47,266 bases of DNA, taken from contig WGUO01000026.1 in NCBI GenBank assembly GCA_014867205.1, forward strand, positions 1 through 47,266, in the 5' to 3' direction. Under the pieces are notes generated by a model. The model saw nothing but the letters and a program-made list of their open reading frames with translations, did no database searches and was not told where the DNA came from. Positions 1 through 8,994 of this stretch are shown here, one piece after another. The first letter of the stretch is position 1. Every line of letters begins with the position of its first letter. A program made the translations under genes and the position numbers. The DNA comes from Muribaculaceae bacterium. GTDB taxonomy: Bacteria; Bacteroidota; Bacteroidia; Bacteroidales; Muribaculaceae.

Positions 1-84
1 TGGTTACTTTTCTTGTCTACTTGGTTACTTTTCTTGTCTACTTGGTTACTTTTCTTGTCTACTTGGTTACTTTTCTCGCTACTT
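1..84 (-). repeat. In-frame 21-bp tandem repeat coding for DKKSNQV heptads
   Basis: Three exact head-to-tail copies of a 21-base unit occupy 1-21, 22-42 and 43-63, and a diverged copy follows at 64-84. The array may continue beyond the window. Because 21 is a multiple of three, gain or loss of units keeps the reading frame of the ATP-binding protein. Upstream in the protein, related but decayed units can be read (HQVEEPSSLQKELSSEKSNQV), which suggests the array grew from older copies. Confidence 0.9.
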
Positions 85-1394
85 AGTTCCTTTTGCAGGC
101 TACTTGGTTCCTCTACTTGGTGACATTTCTTATTGTCCCGGTCTCCAAATGATTCATATGATGTGTTAAATGTCTGGCGAGGTATGGTGATTACGAATTC
201 ATGTAGTTTTTCGTCATTTTTGAACTCCATCTTCAGACCTTCGTCAACGGCACGTAGAATGCCCGTACCGGCTCCAGAATAAGGCAACAGGAAGTTGGCA
301 TGGTAGAACAATTGCTCGTTACGTGGCATTGACGTGCCTTTCTCTATGTCATCAATTGCTAATCCCCGGGGCAGATTGCCGGGACTGTGGATCTCAATCC
401 TGTCATCAAGTATGAAGATTCGTATCGGTGCAGTGCGTGCCAGCGACCTATGAATCAATGCATTCATTACCAACTCCGACAGGGCTATATCCGAGACTTC
501 CAACACACCCTGGGTATTGAATTCATCTCCCGGCTGAACATATCTTAGATTCCTGCGGAAAAAAGCCATTATCGTATCATATTGATGGCGAAGATTGCCT
601 TCCATATCAGCGTCATTGACCTTATCGCGGAATCGGGATCCTCCTATGCTGGTGCCATAAAATGAAATGCATTTTGCGGTAAGCGTAGGCCGGAACAACT
701 GAGGAGACTTGCCGAACAACAGCAGTCCTGATAAAGTGAGTCTTCCGTCTGCTCGCATGAGCCGGAGATTTGTCAACAATCTGTCAAGTGTGATATTGCG
801 TGAGATAGCACCGATTATTTCATCAAGGGTCTTAGAATCATAATCAGCCGGCATGATGCCGCTGAGGCGTAAGGGATTCTCAAATCGTTTGAGGAGATAC
901 TCCTTGAATGTGTCCAAATCCAAGTCTTCAACGGTGGCATCGACGGCAGAAATCTCAGGAATGAAGGTGCCGCAATCTTCCATCATCTCGGCAATCTCAT
1001 TATTATCGACAATTCTCCGCTTGTCCGAGCCTTGTTTGGCCCAGATTATACCTTTGTTATCTTTATACGGTTTATTGATGCCCTCCTTTATGGTCACGAC
1101 AATGATATTGCCACCGTCAACCGCAACAGAATCGGTTTCAATGCCGATACGAGGATCGACATTCTGAGTGGCTATATTCGATAATTTCTGATTGGTATCT
1201 TGTGTCTCGTTATAACTCAGAGGGTTCATTTCTCCGGTCTTATCTCTGACGCCAATCAGTAGCCTGCCGCCACGGGAATTGCTGAAAGCAACCAGTTCCG
1301 TGCCGATGCTGTAATTATCGTCGATGCGTTCCTTGAACTGCACCTGCGACACCTCTGAATGGAGTATGATATTATTGAGTTCCTCTTTTGTCAT
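1..1394 (-). CDS. ATP-binding protein with AlbA_2 and HATPase_c_4 domains, 3' end outside the window
   Basis: I translated this frame by hand: it is open from ATG at 1394 to the window edge (464 codons, no stop). The N-terminus has the Schlafen AlbA_2 pattern, with QFKERIDD near residue 20 followed by AFSNSRGGRLLIGVRD. Residues from about 305 to 400 match the HATPase_c_4 region of COG2865 proteins: ELVMNALIHRS (His at 315), DDRIEIHSPGNLP and a late PYSGAGTGI glycine loop. These proteins are often annotated as putative transcriptional regulators or RecG-like helicases; the true biochemical role is mostly unknown. After residue about 425 the protein becomes a low-complexity tail that ends in exact DKKSNQV heptads. 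In relatives a winged-helix or variable segment usually occupies this place. Family assignment is firm; function is not, and the true C-terminus cannot be seen. Confidence 0.85.
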   Translation of the reverse strand, partial: MTKEELNNIILHSEVSQVQFKERIDDNYSIGTELVAFSNSRGGRLLIGVRDKTGEMNPLSYNETQDTNQKLSNIATQNVDPRIGIETDSVAVDGGNIIVVTIKEGINKPYKDNKGIIWAKQGSDKRRIVDNNEIAEMMEDCGTFIPEISAVDATVEDLDLDTFKEYLLKRFENPLRLSGIMPADYDSKTLDEIIGAISRNITLDRLLTNLRLMRADGRLTLSGLLLFGKSPQLFRPTLTAKCISFYGTSIGGSRFRDKVNDADMEGNLRHQYDTIMAFFRRNLRYVQPGDEFNTQGVLEVSDIALSELVMNALIHRSLARTAPIRIFILDDRIEIHSPGNLPRGLAIDDIEKGTSMPRNEQLFYHANFLLPYSGAGTGILRAVDEGLKMEFKNDEKLHEFVITIPRQTFNTSYESFGDRDNKKCHQVEEPSSLQKELSSEKSNQVDKKSNQVDKKSNQVDKKSN

Positions 1395-1434
1395 CGTAAT
1401 CGGAAGGCTAAAAATTGATAGATTTTTACACTCA

Positions 1435-1466
1435 CAAAGATAATCAACAGAATCAGAATTCGCAAA
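1435..1466 (-). promoter_or_regulatory. Promoter of the ATP-binding protein gene
   Basis: On the minus strand TTTG (1466-1463) is followed after 20 bases by TATCTTTG (1442-1435), a match to the Bacteroidetes consensus TTTG-N19-21-TAnnTTTG. It lies 41 bases before the ATG at 1394. Confidence 0.55.
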
Positions 1467-1603
1467 TCAAAGAACAGTTAACCTATGACTATTTCACGGC
1501 TTGTTGGCATAAAGTCAATGAAAGGGCCATGCTGCATCACGGCTGTCGATGCGTCAATAGCATTGCAGTAAGACGGCACATAGGTGACTAGGTGGTTGAT
1601 ATA

Positions 1604-1642
1604 AACTAAAAGGTCCCCGCGGCCGGGGTGGGCGCGGGGACC
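1604..1642 (-). terminator. Intrinsic terminator of ald
   Basis: GGTCCCCGCG (1612-1621) and CGCGGGGACC (1633-1642) form a perfect 10-bp GC-rich stem with an 11-base loop. Read on the minus strand it is followed by TTTTAGTTT, as expected for a rho-independent terminator about 110 bases after the ald stop. Confidence 0.8.
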
Positions 1643-1754
1643 GATAGTATTAGTGACAGTAGTTAGTGTTAATTTTCTGTCATGTGGATTTGAATTGTGA
1701 ATTGAGTCTCATCAGAACTCCAATCGGGTTTAGGGGGGAATCAGTTGGGGTGCG

Positions 1755-2861
1755 TCAGAGTTCAAGGGGGGTGTAGGTGAGGTCGAATGCCTCGGCTACG
1801 GCCTTGAATGTGATCTTGCCGTCAACGACGTTGACGCCGTCGGCGAGACCCTTGTCGCGCTTGCATGCCTCAACCCAGCCGAGGTTGGCCAGACGCACTG
1901 CGTAGGGCATTGTGGCGTTGGTCAGGGCGAGGGTAGAGGTGTAGGGCACTGCACCGGGGATGTTGGCAACGGCATACTGCACAACGCCGTCGACCATGTA
2001 AGTTGGTTCGGAGTGGGTTGTGGGGTGGGTTGTCTCGAAGCATCCGCCCTGGTCAACAGCGACATCGACCATAACTGAGCCGGGACGCATCAGTTTCACC
2101 ATGTCGGCTGTGACAAGGTGGGGTGTCTTTGCGCCGGGCACGAGCACTGAACCGATCACGAGGTCGGTCGTGGGGAGTTCCTGCTCGATGTTGTGGCGAG
2201 ATGAGTAAAGAGTCTTGACGTTCTTGGGCATAACCTCTGCGCAGTGGCGGAGCACGGTGAGGTTGACGTCGGTGATGGTGACATCAGCGCCGAGACCGGC
2301 GGCCATGAGGGCTGCGTTGCGGCCAACGACACCTGCGCCGAGCACGAGCACCTTGGCGGGCTTTACTCCGGGCACGCCTCCCATCAGCACGCCGCGTCCG
2401 CCCTGGGGCTTCTCAAGGAATCGTGCGCCTTCCTGGATTGACATGCGGCCTGCAACCTCGCTCATCGGGATGAGCAGCGGCAGACGGTGGTCGCGGTCGG
2501 TCACGGTCTCATAGGCGATACATGTGGCGCCGCTCTCGAGCATGGCGTCGAGCAGCTCGCGGTCAGACGCGAAGTGGAAATATGTGAAGAGAACCTGGCC
2601 CTTGCGGATAAGCTTATACTCCGGGGCGATGGGCTCCTTGACCTTGATGATCATGTCGGCAGTGGCATAGACATCTTCGATGGTAGGGAGTATGGTTGCG
2701 CCTGCGGCTACGTACTCATCGTCGGCGAAACCGCTGCCCTCGCCGGCGGTGTGCTGTACATACAGCTCATGACCGTTGGCTACGAGTTCCTTAACGCCTG
2801 CGGGAGTTGCGCCCACGCGATTCTCATTGTTCTTGATCTCTTTTGGAATACCGATCTTCAT
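1755..2861 (-). CDS. ald: Alanine dehydrogenase
   Basis: This is NAD-dependent L-alanine dehydrogenase, which interconverts alanine with pyruvate plus ammonia in the cytoplasm. The length (368 residues) and key positions agree with the characterised mycobacterial enzyme. Arg15 (NNENRVGATP) and Lys75 (IKVKEP) are the substrate contacts, His96 (YFHFAS) and Asp270 (VDVAVDQGG) the catalytic pair. A Rossmann motif VLGAGVVGRNAA lies at residues 173-184 for NAD. The gene stands alone: it diverges from valS with a shared 279-base spacer, has its own candidate promoter (2956-2985) and its own terminator (1612-1642). In gut Bacteroidales it is expected to act in alanine catabolism or ammonia assimilation, but the direction cannot be read from the sequence. 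Pyridine nucleotide transhydrogenase alpha subunits share the fold but lack this full residue set. Confidence 0.97.
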   Translation of the reverse strand: MKIGIPKEIKNNENRVGATPAGVKELVANGHELYVQHTAGEGSGFADDEYVAAGATILPTIEDVYATADMIIKVKEPIAPEYKLIRKGQVLFTYFHFASDRELLDAMLESGATCIAYETVTDRDHRLPLLIPMSEVAGRMSIQEGARFLEKPQGGRGVLMGGVPGVKPAKVLVLGAGVVGRNAALMAAGLGADVTITDVNLTVLRHCAEVMPKNVKTLYSSRHNIEQELPTTDLVIGSVLVPGAKTPHLVTADMVKLMRPGSVMVDVAVDQGGCFETTHPTTHSEPTYMVDGVVQYAVANIPGAVPYTSTLALTNATMPYAVRLANLGWVEACKRDKGLADGVNVVDGKITFKAVAEAFDLTYTPLEL

Positions 2862-2955
2862 TTTATTAGATTTAAAGGTTGTTGTTTCATTCGGGTAACG
2901 CCCCCGGGTCAGAGTGCTGATTCGGCAGCGCGGCCTGTAAGTTTTTTCACCGCGC

Positions 2956-2985
2956 CAAATTTACAATTTTTGCGTCAATCCGCAA
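2956..2985 (-). promoter_or_regulatory. Promoter of ald
   Basis: On the minus strand TTG (2985-2983) is followed after 19 bases by TAAATTTG (2963-2956), a match to the Bacteroidetes -33/-7 consensus. It lies about 95 bases upstream of the ald ATG. Confidence 0.55.
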
Positions 2986-3047
2986 TAGGTGGGCAATATG
3001 TTTTTCAGCATAAAAATGCATATTCTTTTTGAGGTGAGAGCATTGTG

Positions 3048-3078
3048 TTGTCACTTACGGATTTTTTTTGTAATTTTG
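3048..3078 (+). promoter_or_regulatory. Promoter of valS
   Basis: TTG at 3048-3050, a 20-base spacer, and TAATTTTG at 3071-3078 match the Bacteroidetes consensus. The predicted transcript start near 3085 leaves a leader of about 55 bases before the valS ATG. Confidence 0.65.
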
Positions 3079-3140
3079 CACGTTATAACGCGACTGCAGG
3101 GCTGAGAGGCCGACGCGCGGTCAGAATCATAGGATAAATC

Positions 3141-5762
3141 ATGAACGAATTAGCGACTAAATACAGTCCTCAGGAAGTCGAGGACAAATGGTATGCATAC
3201 TGGATGGAGCATGGACTCTTCCATTCGGAGCCGGACGAGCGCGAGCCGTACACCATAGTAATACCGCCGCCCAACGTGACCGGCGTGCTGCACATGGGCC
3301 ACATGCTCAACAACACGATCCAGGACATCCTGGTGCGTCGCGCGCGCATGACGGGTAAGAACGCCTGCTGGGTGCCTGGCACCGACCATGCTGCGATCTC
3401 GACCGAGGCCAAGGTGGTGGCGAAACTTGCCAAGGAGGGTATTGACAAGCACTCGCTTAGCCGCGAGGAGTTCCTGCGTCACGCCTGGGACTGGACCGAC
3501 AAGTATGGCGGCATCATCCTGAAGCAGCTTCGCAAGCTCGGCGCCTCGTGCGACTGGGAGCGTACTGCCTTTACTATGGACGAGACCCGCTCGGCGAGTG
3601 TGATCCGCGTATTCTGTGACCTCTACGACAAGGGTCTCATCTATCGCGGAGTGCGCATGGTCAACTGGGACCCGCAGGCACTCACAGCCCTCTCTGACGA
3701 GGAGGTGATATATAAGGAGGAGCAGAGCAAACTCTTCTATCTGCGATATATGGTCGAGGGCGACGACAGATATATCGTGGTCGCCACGACACGTCCGGAA
3801 ACTATCCTTGGCGATACGGCTGTCTGTGTCAACCCCAATGACGAGCGCTACTCATGGCTCAAGGGCAAGCGCGTAATCGTGCCGTTAGTGGGCCGCTCGG
3901 TGCCCATCATCATGGACGACTATGTGGAGATGGACTTCGGAACGGGCTGCCTCAAGGTCACTCCGGCCCACGACGTCAATGACTACATGCTCGGTGACAA
4001 GTATAACCTGCAGTCGATCGACATATTCAACGACAACGGCACGATCTCGGAGGCCGGCGGCATGTATGTCGGCATGGACCGCTTCGATGTCCGGCGCCAG
4101 ATCATGGAGGACCTCGCCGCCGCCGACCTCGTGGAGAAGGTAGAGGACTATGTGAACAAGGTGGGCCACTCCGAGCGCACCGACGCCGTGATCGAGCCGA
4201 AGCTCTCGATGCAATGGTTCGTCAATATGGAGTCGCTGGCCAAGCCGGCTCTCTCCGCCGTAGAGGATGGCGACATCGCGTTCGTGCCCGCAAAGTTCAA
4301 GAACACCTACCGTCACTGGATGTCAAACATCAAGGACTGGTGCATATCTCGCCAGCTCTGGTGGGGCCACCGCATCCCGGCATACTATCTGCCCGGTGGC
4401 GGATATGTCGTTGCCGAGTCGGAGGAGAAGGCTCTTGAGAAGGCCATCGAGAAGACCGGCAATGCCTCGCTGACGCTCGACGACCTGCAGCGCGACCCCG
4501 ACTGCCTCGACACATGGTTCTCGTCGTGGCTCTGGCCGATATCGCTCTTCAACGGTATCCTCGAGCCTGACAACAAGGAGTTCAAGTACTACTATCCGAC
4601 CTCCGACCTGGTTACAGCCCCCGACATCATCTTCTTCTGGGTGGCGCGAATGATCATGGCCGGATATGAGTTCGCCGGCAAGAAGCCGTTCGGCAACGTG
4701 TACTTCACCGGTATCGTGCGCGACAAGCTGGGCCGCAAGATGTCGAAGTCGCTCGGCAACTCTCCCGATCCTCTCGAGCTGATAGAGAAGTTTGGCGCCG
4801 ACGGCGTGCGCATGGGCATCATGCTCGCGGCTCCTGCCGGACACGACATAATGTATGACGACTCGCTCTGCGAGCAGGGCCGCAATTTCTGCAATAAGAT
4901 ATGGAACTCCTTCCGCCTCATCAAGGGCTGGGAGGTAGAGGACTCGGAGCAGCCCGAGAGCTCACGTCTCGCCGTCGAGTGGTTCGACGCCCGCCTTAAC
5001 GCCACAATGGCCGAGATGGCCGACCTGATGGGCAAGTTCCGCATCTCTGAGGCCCTGATGGCGCTCTACCGTCTATTCTGGGATGAGTTCTCGTCATGGT
5101 ACCTCGAGGTGATCAAGCCGGCATACGGCAAGCCAGCCGACAAGACGACCTATGACGCGACGATACACTTCTTCGACATGCTGCTCCGTCTGCTGCATCC
5201 GTTCATGCCCTTCATCACCGAGGAACTCTGGCAGCATCTCGCCGAGCGTAAGGATGGAGAGAGCATTATGTATGCGCAGATTCCCGAGCCTTCTGCAGTC
5301 AACGAGAAACTGGTGGCCGACTTCGAGCACCTCAAGGAGGTTGTGGCCGGCATCCGCACCGTGCGCAAGCAGAAACAGATCGCGCAGAAAGAGCCGCTCG
5401 AGCTTCACGTGCAGGCTCAGCATGACCCGGCACTCGACTCGATAATCGCGAAGATGGGCAATATAAGCGCCATTACAGTGGCCGAGGAGAAGAACCCGGC
5501 TGCCGCCGCGTTCATCGTGGGCAAGGTGGAATACTCCGTGCCTCTGGCCGATAAGGTCAACGTCGAGGAGGAAATCGCCAAACTCAACAAGGATCTGGAA
5601 TATTATACGAAGTTCCTGGCCGGTGTTGAGAAGAAACTCTCTAACGAGAAATTCGTGGCCAACGCCCCCGAGGCAGTAGTGGCAGTCGAGCGTAAGAAGA
5701 AGTCTGACGCCGAGGAGAAGCTCGCGACAATCCGTGCCTCGCTCGCCGCTTTCGGCAAGTAA
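3141..5762 (+). CDS. valS: Valyl-tRNA synthetase
   Basis: Class I aminoacyl-tRNA synthetase that charges tRNA-Val with valine and edits misactivated threonine. The HIGH signature appears as HMGH at residues 51-54 inside PPNVTGVLHMGHML, and the KMSKS loop at 533-537. The central editing (CP1) region, an anticodon-binding domain and a charged C-terminal coiled coil (last about 70 residues, rich in K and E) complete the usual order. At 873 residues it has normal length for Bacteroidetes ValRS. The ATG at 3141 is preceded by an AT-rich leader without a clear Shine-Dalgarno sequence, as is usual in this phylum. The gene is monocistronic, ending in the bidirectional hairpin at 5775-5824. Confusion with IleRS or LeuRS is excluded by the KMSKS context (GRKMSKSLGNSPDP) and by overall length. 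Confidence 0.98.
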   Translation: MNELATKYSPQEVEDKWYAYWMEHGLFHSEPDEREPYTIVIPPPNVTGVLHMGHMLNNTIQDILVRRARMTGKNACWVPGTDHAAISTEAKVVAKLAKEGIDKHSLSREEFLRHAWDWTDKYGGIILKQLRKLGASCDWERTAFTMDETRSASVIRVFCDLYDKGLIYRGVRMVNWDPQALTALSDEEVIYKEEQSKLFYLRYMVEGDDRYIVVATTRPETILGDTAVCVNPNDERYSWLKGKRVIVPLVGRSVPIIMDDYVEMDFGTGCLKVTPAHDVNDYMLGDKYNLQSIDIFNDNGTISEAGGMYVGMDRFDVRRQIMEDLAAADLVEKVEDYVNKVGHSERTDAVIEPKLSMQWFVNMESLAKPALSAVEDGDIAFVPAKFKNTYRHWMSNIKDWCISRQLWWGHRIPAYYLPGGGYVVAESEEKALEKAIEKTGNASLTLDDLQRDPDCLDTWFSSWLWPISLFNGILEPDNKEFKYYYPTSDLVTAPDIIFFWVARMIMAGYEFAGKKPFGNVYFTGIVRDKLGRKMSKSLGNSPDPLELIEKFGADGVRMGIMLAAPAGHDIMYDDSLCEQGRNFCNKIWNSFRLIKGWEVEDSEQPESSRLAVEWFDARLNATMAEMADLMGKFRISEALMALYRLFWDEFSSWYLEVIKPAYGKPADKTTYDATIHFFDMLLRLLHPFMPFITEELWQHLAERKDGESIMYAQIPEPSAVNEKLVADFEHLKEVVAGIRTVRKQKQIAQKEPLELHVQAQHDPALDSIIAKMGNISAITVAEEKNPAAAAFIVGKVEYSVPLADKVNVEEEIAKLNKDLEYYTKFLAGVEKKLSNEKFVANAPEAVVAVERKKKSDAEEKLATIRASLAAFGK

Positions 5763-5774
5763 TAGACAACCGTA

Positions 5775-5824
5775 CATAAAACATAAGTCACCGCCTCGGT
5801 CGAGGGGGTGACTTATGTTTTATG
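5775..5824. terminator. Bidirectional terminator between valS and the DUF4954 gene
   Basis: CATAAAACATAAGTCACC (5775-5792) pairs perfectly over 18 bp with 5807-5824, with a 14-base loop that can itself form CCTC/GAGG. A/T-rich outer arms supply a U-run in either direction. It sits between two converging genes. Confidence 0.85.
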
Positions 5825-5848
5825 ACTATTGTGAAGCCGGTCGATGTG

Positions 5849-7597
5849 TCAGAGGGCGAGCATTTCATTCTGGGCAGCGAGGTCCTCGAGATAACGCGCG
5901 CGGTCTTCCTCGACCATGCGGTCGAACTCGCGGGCATAGTCGGCGACCACCTCGGCCGGGCGGCGCCATCGGTCGTCAAAGCGTGCGCCAATCCAGCGGC
6001 GCTCAAGCGCGGCATAGTTCTCCTTGACATCATCGAAGACCTCCTCCATCTCGCGGAGCGACTCAGCCTCCATGGCCTTGTGCAGACTGGAGCGTGGCAC
6101 GGGAAGTCCGGCGATGTCAACCCACTCCTCGGGAATCTCACCCTCGGTGCGGGCAGGGAAACCGTCCGCACCGACGCGTCCCTCAAGATACTTGTATATG
6201 GCGAGTTGGTAAAGGTGACGGGCACGGTCGAGTGAGGCGCGGGTGAACTTCATGCCCCGGTAGCGGATATAGAGGTCATCGTCGGCCGGACGGGCCAGCA
6301 ATTTCTCGATGACTTCAGAGGCTGACAGCATCTTGTCGACAGTCATGGGGTTGAGCACATCGAACACGATGCGGTCGTGCATGGGTAGCCGGCGCTTGGT
6401 GCGTCGGTCGCGCGCCGGCCATTTCTTCTCGTCGCGCATAAGTCCGCAGCTGCGCAGCATCACCCCCGGCACAACCACCGTCGCGCCCCGGTCGTCGCCG
6501 AAAAGATAGGAGAACGGGAACTGCGACGAGTCGGGATGTGTCTTGTGCTGGCCCATGACCAGTGAGAACGCGCCTATCTTGGCCCCCAGCATCAGGTAAG
6601 AGGCGGAACTTGTCTTGACGCCTCGCTCCAGAATGCCCCAGTGTACAGGCCCGAGCTTATACATATGGTTGCTCTGGTTTGTGCCGCTGCCGGCGTTCAT
6701 GAACGAGGTCTGGCATCCGATCAGCAGCGATGACTTGTGCATGCTGACGGTGTATGGGCCGGCGAACAGGGCGCATGCCTCGCCGTTCTCGAGCGAGCAG
6801 TTGGCGAAGAAGAGGGAATCATGCGCCGAGAAGCCCTTCTCAAGTATCGCTCCCTGGCCTATGTAGCAGTTGCGGATTATCGCTGCGGAATCGGCCACTC
6901 CGTCCTCGATGATGAAGTTTTCGGCGTCAACCCCGTCGCCGACATAAGCGAGACATCTGCCGGGAGCGGCGTTATTGACTATTGAGCCGTTGCGGAGCGA
7001 ACGTGCGCCGATCACGCGTACCTCCGGGCCGATGCTGACATTGAGCAGGCGGCCGCAGCCCTCTACAGTAGCGCCGTCGCCGATGCTGCGGGACGGGACA
7101 AGGGAGTCAAGCAGAGGCTCCACCAGCGGCTTGAGATGACGCTCGGCCCATTTGGGCTCGCGGGCCATAAGCAGGGCGGTCTGCGCGGTAAGCCCGGGAT
7201 AGATTGTGACAGGGCGCGAGCCGGTCTCGTCGAGCACCGCAACCTCGATGCCCACGCCGCACATTGCCTCCGGCTCAAACTCGACCGAGGCTGTGTCGCG
7301 TATGGTGGCGTTCCTGCCGATAACGCAGTTCTTCAGGTGAATGCCGATGTTGCGGATTCTTGCATAATCGCCCACCACACAGTTCTCGAGCCGGGCGCTC
7401 TCGATTCCCGACCCGTTCTCACGGCGCAGCACGCCGACAGAGACGGCACCGGCGAACTCGACGTCTCTCAGGGCGTCAAGGTCTGTGGCGTCGCATATGC
7501 GCACCGTGCTCCAGTCCAGGGCGCGGCATCCGTTGCTTTCCAGTTTGCGGCGTTCCCACCATTCAAGCGGGCGCCGGCGTAGACTTGTCTCACTCAT
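5849..7597 (-). CDS. DUF4954 family protein with a left-handed beta-helix (hexapeptide-like) core
   Basis: A Bacteroidetes-specific protein of 582 residues. Repeated short stretches such as NCVVGDYARIRN (72-83) and NCVIGRNATIRD (90-101), and later NCYIGQGAIL, have the spacing of hexapeptide left-handed beta-helix turns, as in acyl- and sugar-nucleotide transferases. The last roughly 140 residues are charged and predicted helical. No catalytic residues can be assigned, and I do not know its substrate. Relatives are annotated DUF4954, sometimes as UDP-N-acetylglucosamine pyrophosphorylase-like, which is fold similarity only. It starts 31 bases after the stop of hflX on the same strand, so the two are probably co-transcribed. 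Transcription ends at the shared hairpin with valS. Confidence 0.8.
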   Translation of the reverse strand: MSETSLRRRPLEWWERRKLESNGCRALDWSTVRICDATDLDALRDVEFAGAVSVGVLRRENGSGIESARLENCVVGDYARIRNIGIHLKNCVIGRNATIRDTASVEFEPEAMCGVGIEVAVLDETGSRPVTIYPGLTAQTALLMAREPKWAERHLKPLVEPLLDSLVPSRSIGDGATVEGCGRLLNVSIGPEVRVIGARSLRNGSIVNNAAPGRCLAYVGDGVDAENFIIEDGVADSAAIIRNCYIGQGAILEKGFSAHDSLFFANCSLENGEACALFAGPYTVSMHKSSLLIGCQTSFMNAGSGTNQSNHMYKLGPVHWGILERGVKTSSASYLMLGAKIGAFSLVMGQHKTHPDSSQFPFSYLFGDDRGATVVVPGVMLRSCGLMRDEKKWPARDRRTKRRLPMHDRIVFDVLNPMTVDKMLSASEVIEKLLARPADDDLYIRYRGMKFTRASLDRARHLYQLAIYKYLEGRVGADGFPARTEGEIPEEWVDIAGLPVPRSSLHKAMEAESLREMEEVFDDVKENYAALERRWIGARFDDRWRRPAEVVADYAREFDRMVEEDRARYLEDLAAQNEMLAL

Positions 7598-7628
7598 GTC
7601 ATGGATTCTTTACATGGGGATGTATTTG

Positions 7629-8858
7629 TCACTGCAGTTCGGCATCCTCGTCATATTTCTGATAGAGGAAGTCATTGTAGGGGAAGCGCGCGGTGTGTAT
7701 CTCCTTGGCCTTCTGGTACAGGAGGGCCTTGAGCTCGTCGATGTTTATCCGCTCCTTGGCCGAGATGAAGACACAGTTGTTGTCCATGCGGCTCATCCAG
7801 GTGCGGCGGAACTCGTCGAGCGAGATGTTCTCGCGCGTCAGGGGCGTGAGGTCGTCGGGATCCTTGGGGGTGTACGTGAAGGCGTCAATCTTGTTGAACA
7901 CCATTATCATGGGCTTATCGGAGGCGCCGCAGACATCGGCAAGAGTCTTGTTGACGACCTCGATCTGCTCCTCGAAATTGGGGTGGCTCACATCGACCAC
8001 ATGCACCAGCACGTCAGCCTCGCGGACCTCGTCGAGTGTCGACTTGAACGAGTCTACCAGATGCGACGGCAACTTGCGTATGAATCCGACCGTGTCGGAG
8101 AGCAGGAATGGGAGATTCTCTATCACGACCTTACGCACGGTGGTGTCGAGTGTCGCGAAAAGCTTGTTCTCGGCAAACACGTCGCTCTTGCTCAGCAGGT
8201 TCATCAGCGTCGACTTGCCGACGTTGGTATACCCGACGAGTGCGACACGTGTGAGTTTGCCGCGGTTCTTGCGCTGCACCACTTTCTGCTTGTCGATTGC
8301 GACGAGTTCCTCCTTGAGGTGGGAGATCTTGTCGAGGATGATGCGTCGGTCTGTCTCGATCTGAGTCTCACCGGGGCCGCGCATACCGATACCGCCGCGT
8401 TGGCGCTCGAGGTGGGTCCACATCCGGGTTAGCCGCGGCAGCAGATACTGGTACTGCGCGAGCTCGACCTGGGTGCGTGCGGTGGCCGTCTGCGCGCGCT
8501 TGGCGAAGATGTCGAGAATCAGGCTGGTACGGTCAAGAATCTTGACCTTCAGTTCCTTCTCGATATTGGCCACCTGTTTCGACGAGAGCTCGTCGTCGAA
8601 GATTACGAGTCCTATCTCGTTCTCCTCGACGTACTGGCGGATCTCATCGAGCTTGCCGGTGCCTACATATGTGCGCGGGTTGGGGTAGTCGAGTTTCTGG
8701 GTGAAGCGTGTCACAGGCTCGGCGCCTGCGGTCTCGGCCAGAAACGCGAGCTCGTCGAGATACTCCTCGGTCTTCGCCTCGCTCTGGGCGCGTGTGGCGA
8801 GGCCGACGAGCACGGTCTTCTCGTTCTGCTCCTTATTGATTATGTTGTCCTCAATCAT
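7629..8858 (-). CDS. hflX: Ribosome-associated GTPase HflX
   Basis: HflX is a GTPase that binds the 50S subunit and splits stalled or hibernating ribosomes under stress. The N-terminal HflX domain is followed by the family-typical GGIGMRGPGETQIETDRR (155-172). The G domain then shows G1 GYTNVGKST (209-217), G3 DTVG (255-258) and G4 NKID (322-325). Length (409 residues) is normal. The gene lies downstream of the OmpH-like lipoprotein, with a terminator-like hairpin (8888-8915) only 30 bases before its ATG. I see no strict consensus promoter after that hairpin, so expression may depend on read-through or on a weak promoter. Its co-directional partner is the DUF4954 protein. Confidence 0.95.
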   Translation of the reverse strand: MIEDNIINKEQNEKTVLVGLATRAQSEAKTEEYLDELAFLAETAGAEPVTRFTQKLDYPNPRTYVGTGKLDEIRQYVEENEIGLVIFDDELSSKQVANIEKELKVKILDRTSLILDIFAKRAQTATARTQVELAQYQYLLPRLTRMWTHLERQRGGIGMRGPGETQIETDRRIILDKISHLKEELVAIDKQKVVQRKNRGKLTRVALVGYTNVGKSTLMNLLSKSDVFAENKLFATLDTTVRKVVIENLPFLLSDTVGFIRKLPSHLVDSFKSTLDEVREADVLVHVVDVSHPNFEEQIEVVNKTLADVCGASDKPMIMVFNKIDAFTYTPKDPDDLTPLTRENISLDEFRRTWMSRMDNNCVFISAKERINIDELKALLYQKAKEIHTARFPYNDFLYQKYDEDAELQ

Positions 8859-8880
8859 GCCTTGATGTTTGCTTAGACTT

Positions 8881-8915
8881 TAAAAGCGATATGGGAACGC
8901 GTGCGCTCCCATATC
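8881..8915 (-). terminator. Terminator or attenuator between the OmpH-like gene and hflX
   Basis: GATATGGGA (8888-8896) and TCCCATATC (8907-8915) form a 9-bp stem that can be extended by GCG/CGC. On the minus strand it is followed by GCTTTTAAAG. It ends the upstream lipoprotein gene and could attenuate hflX, whose ATG is at 8858. Confidence 0.65.
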
Positions 8916-8994
8916 CTAAACAAATGTGTATCCTAAGAGTTGCGGAAAAGTCCCCGGGAATGCGGGAGAACCCTGCGTAAGGGGAGACTCCGTC

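Larger units (their letters stand above)
1395..1754. other. Intergenic region between the ald stop and the ATP-binding protein
   Basis: This 360-base stretch contains the ald terminator hairpin (1612-1642) and the promoter of the ATP-binding protein (1435-1466). Between them, on the minus strand, a stop-free stretch of some 65 codons ends at a TAA near 1479, but it has no start codon and passes through the terminator hairpin. I see no convincing gene here. Confidence 0.6.

Noticed and set aside
853..1167. 104-codon plus-strand ORF
   Set aside because: It lies antisense within the AlbA_2/HATPase gene, whose full domain set is clear on the minus strand.
1479..1700. Stop-free minus-strand stretch ending in FIDFMPTSREIVIG before a TAA
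   Set aside because: It looks somewhat protein-like but has no start codon and crosses the ald terminator hairpin. At most a decayed gene end; I cannot support it.
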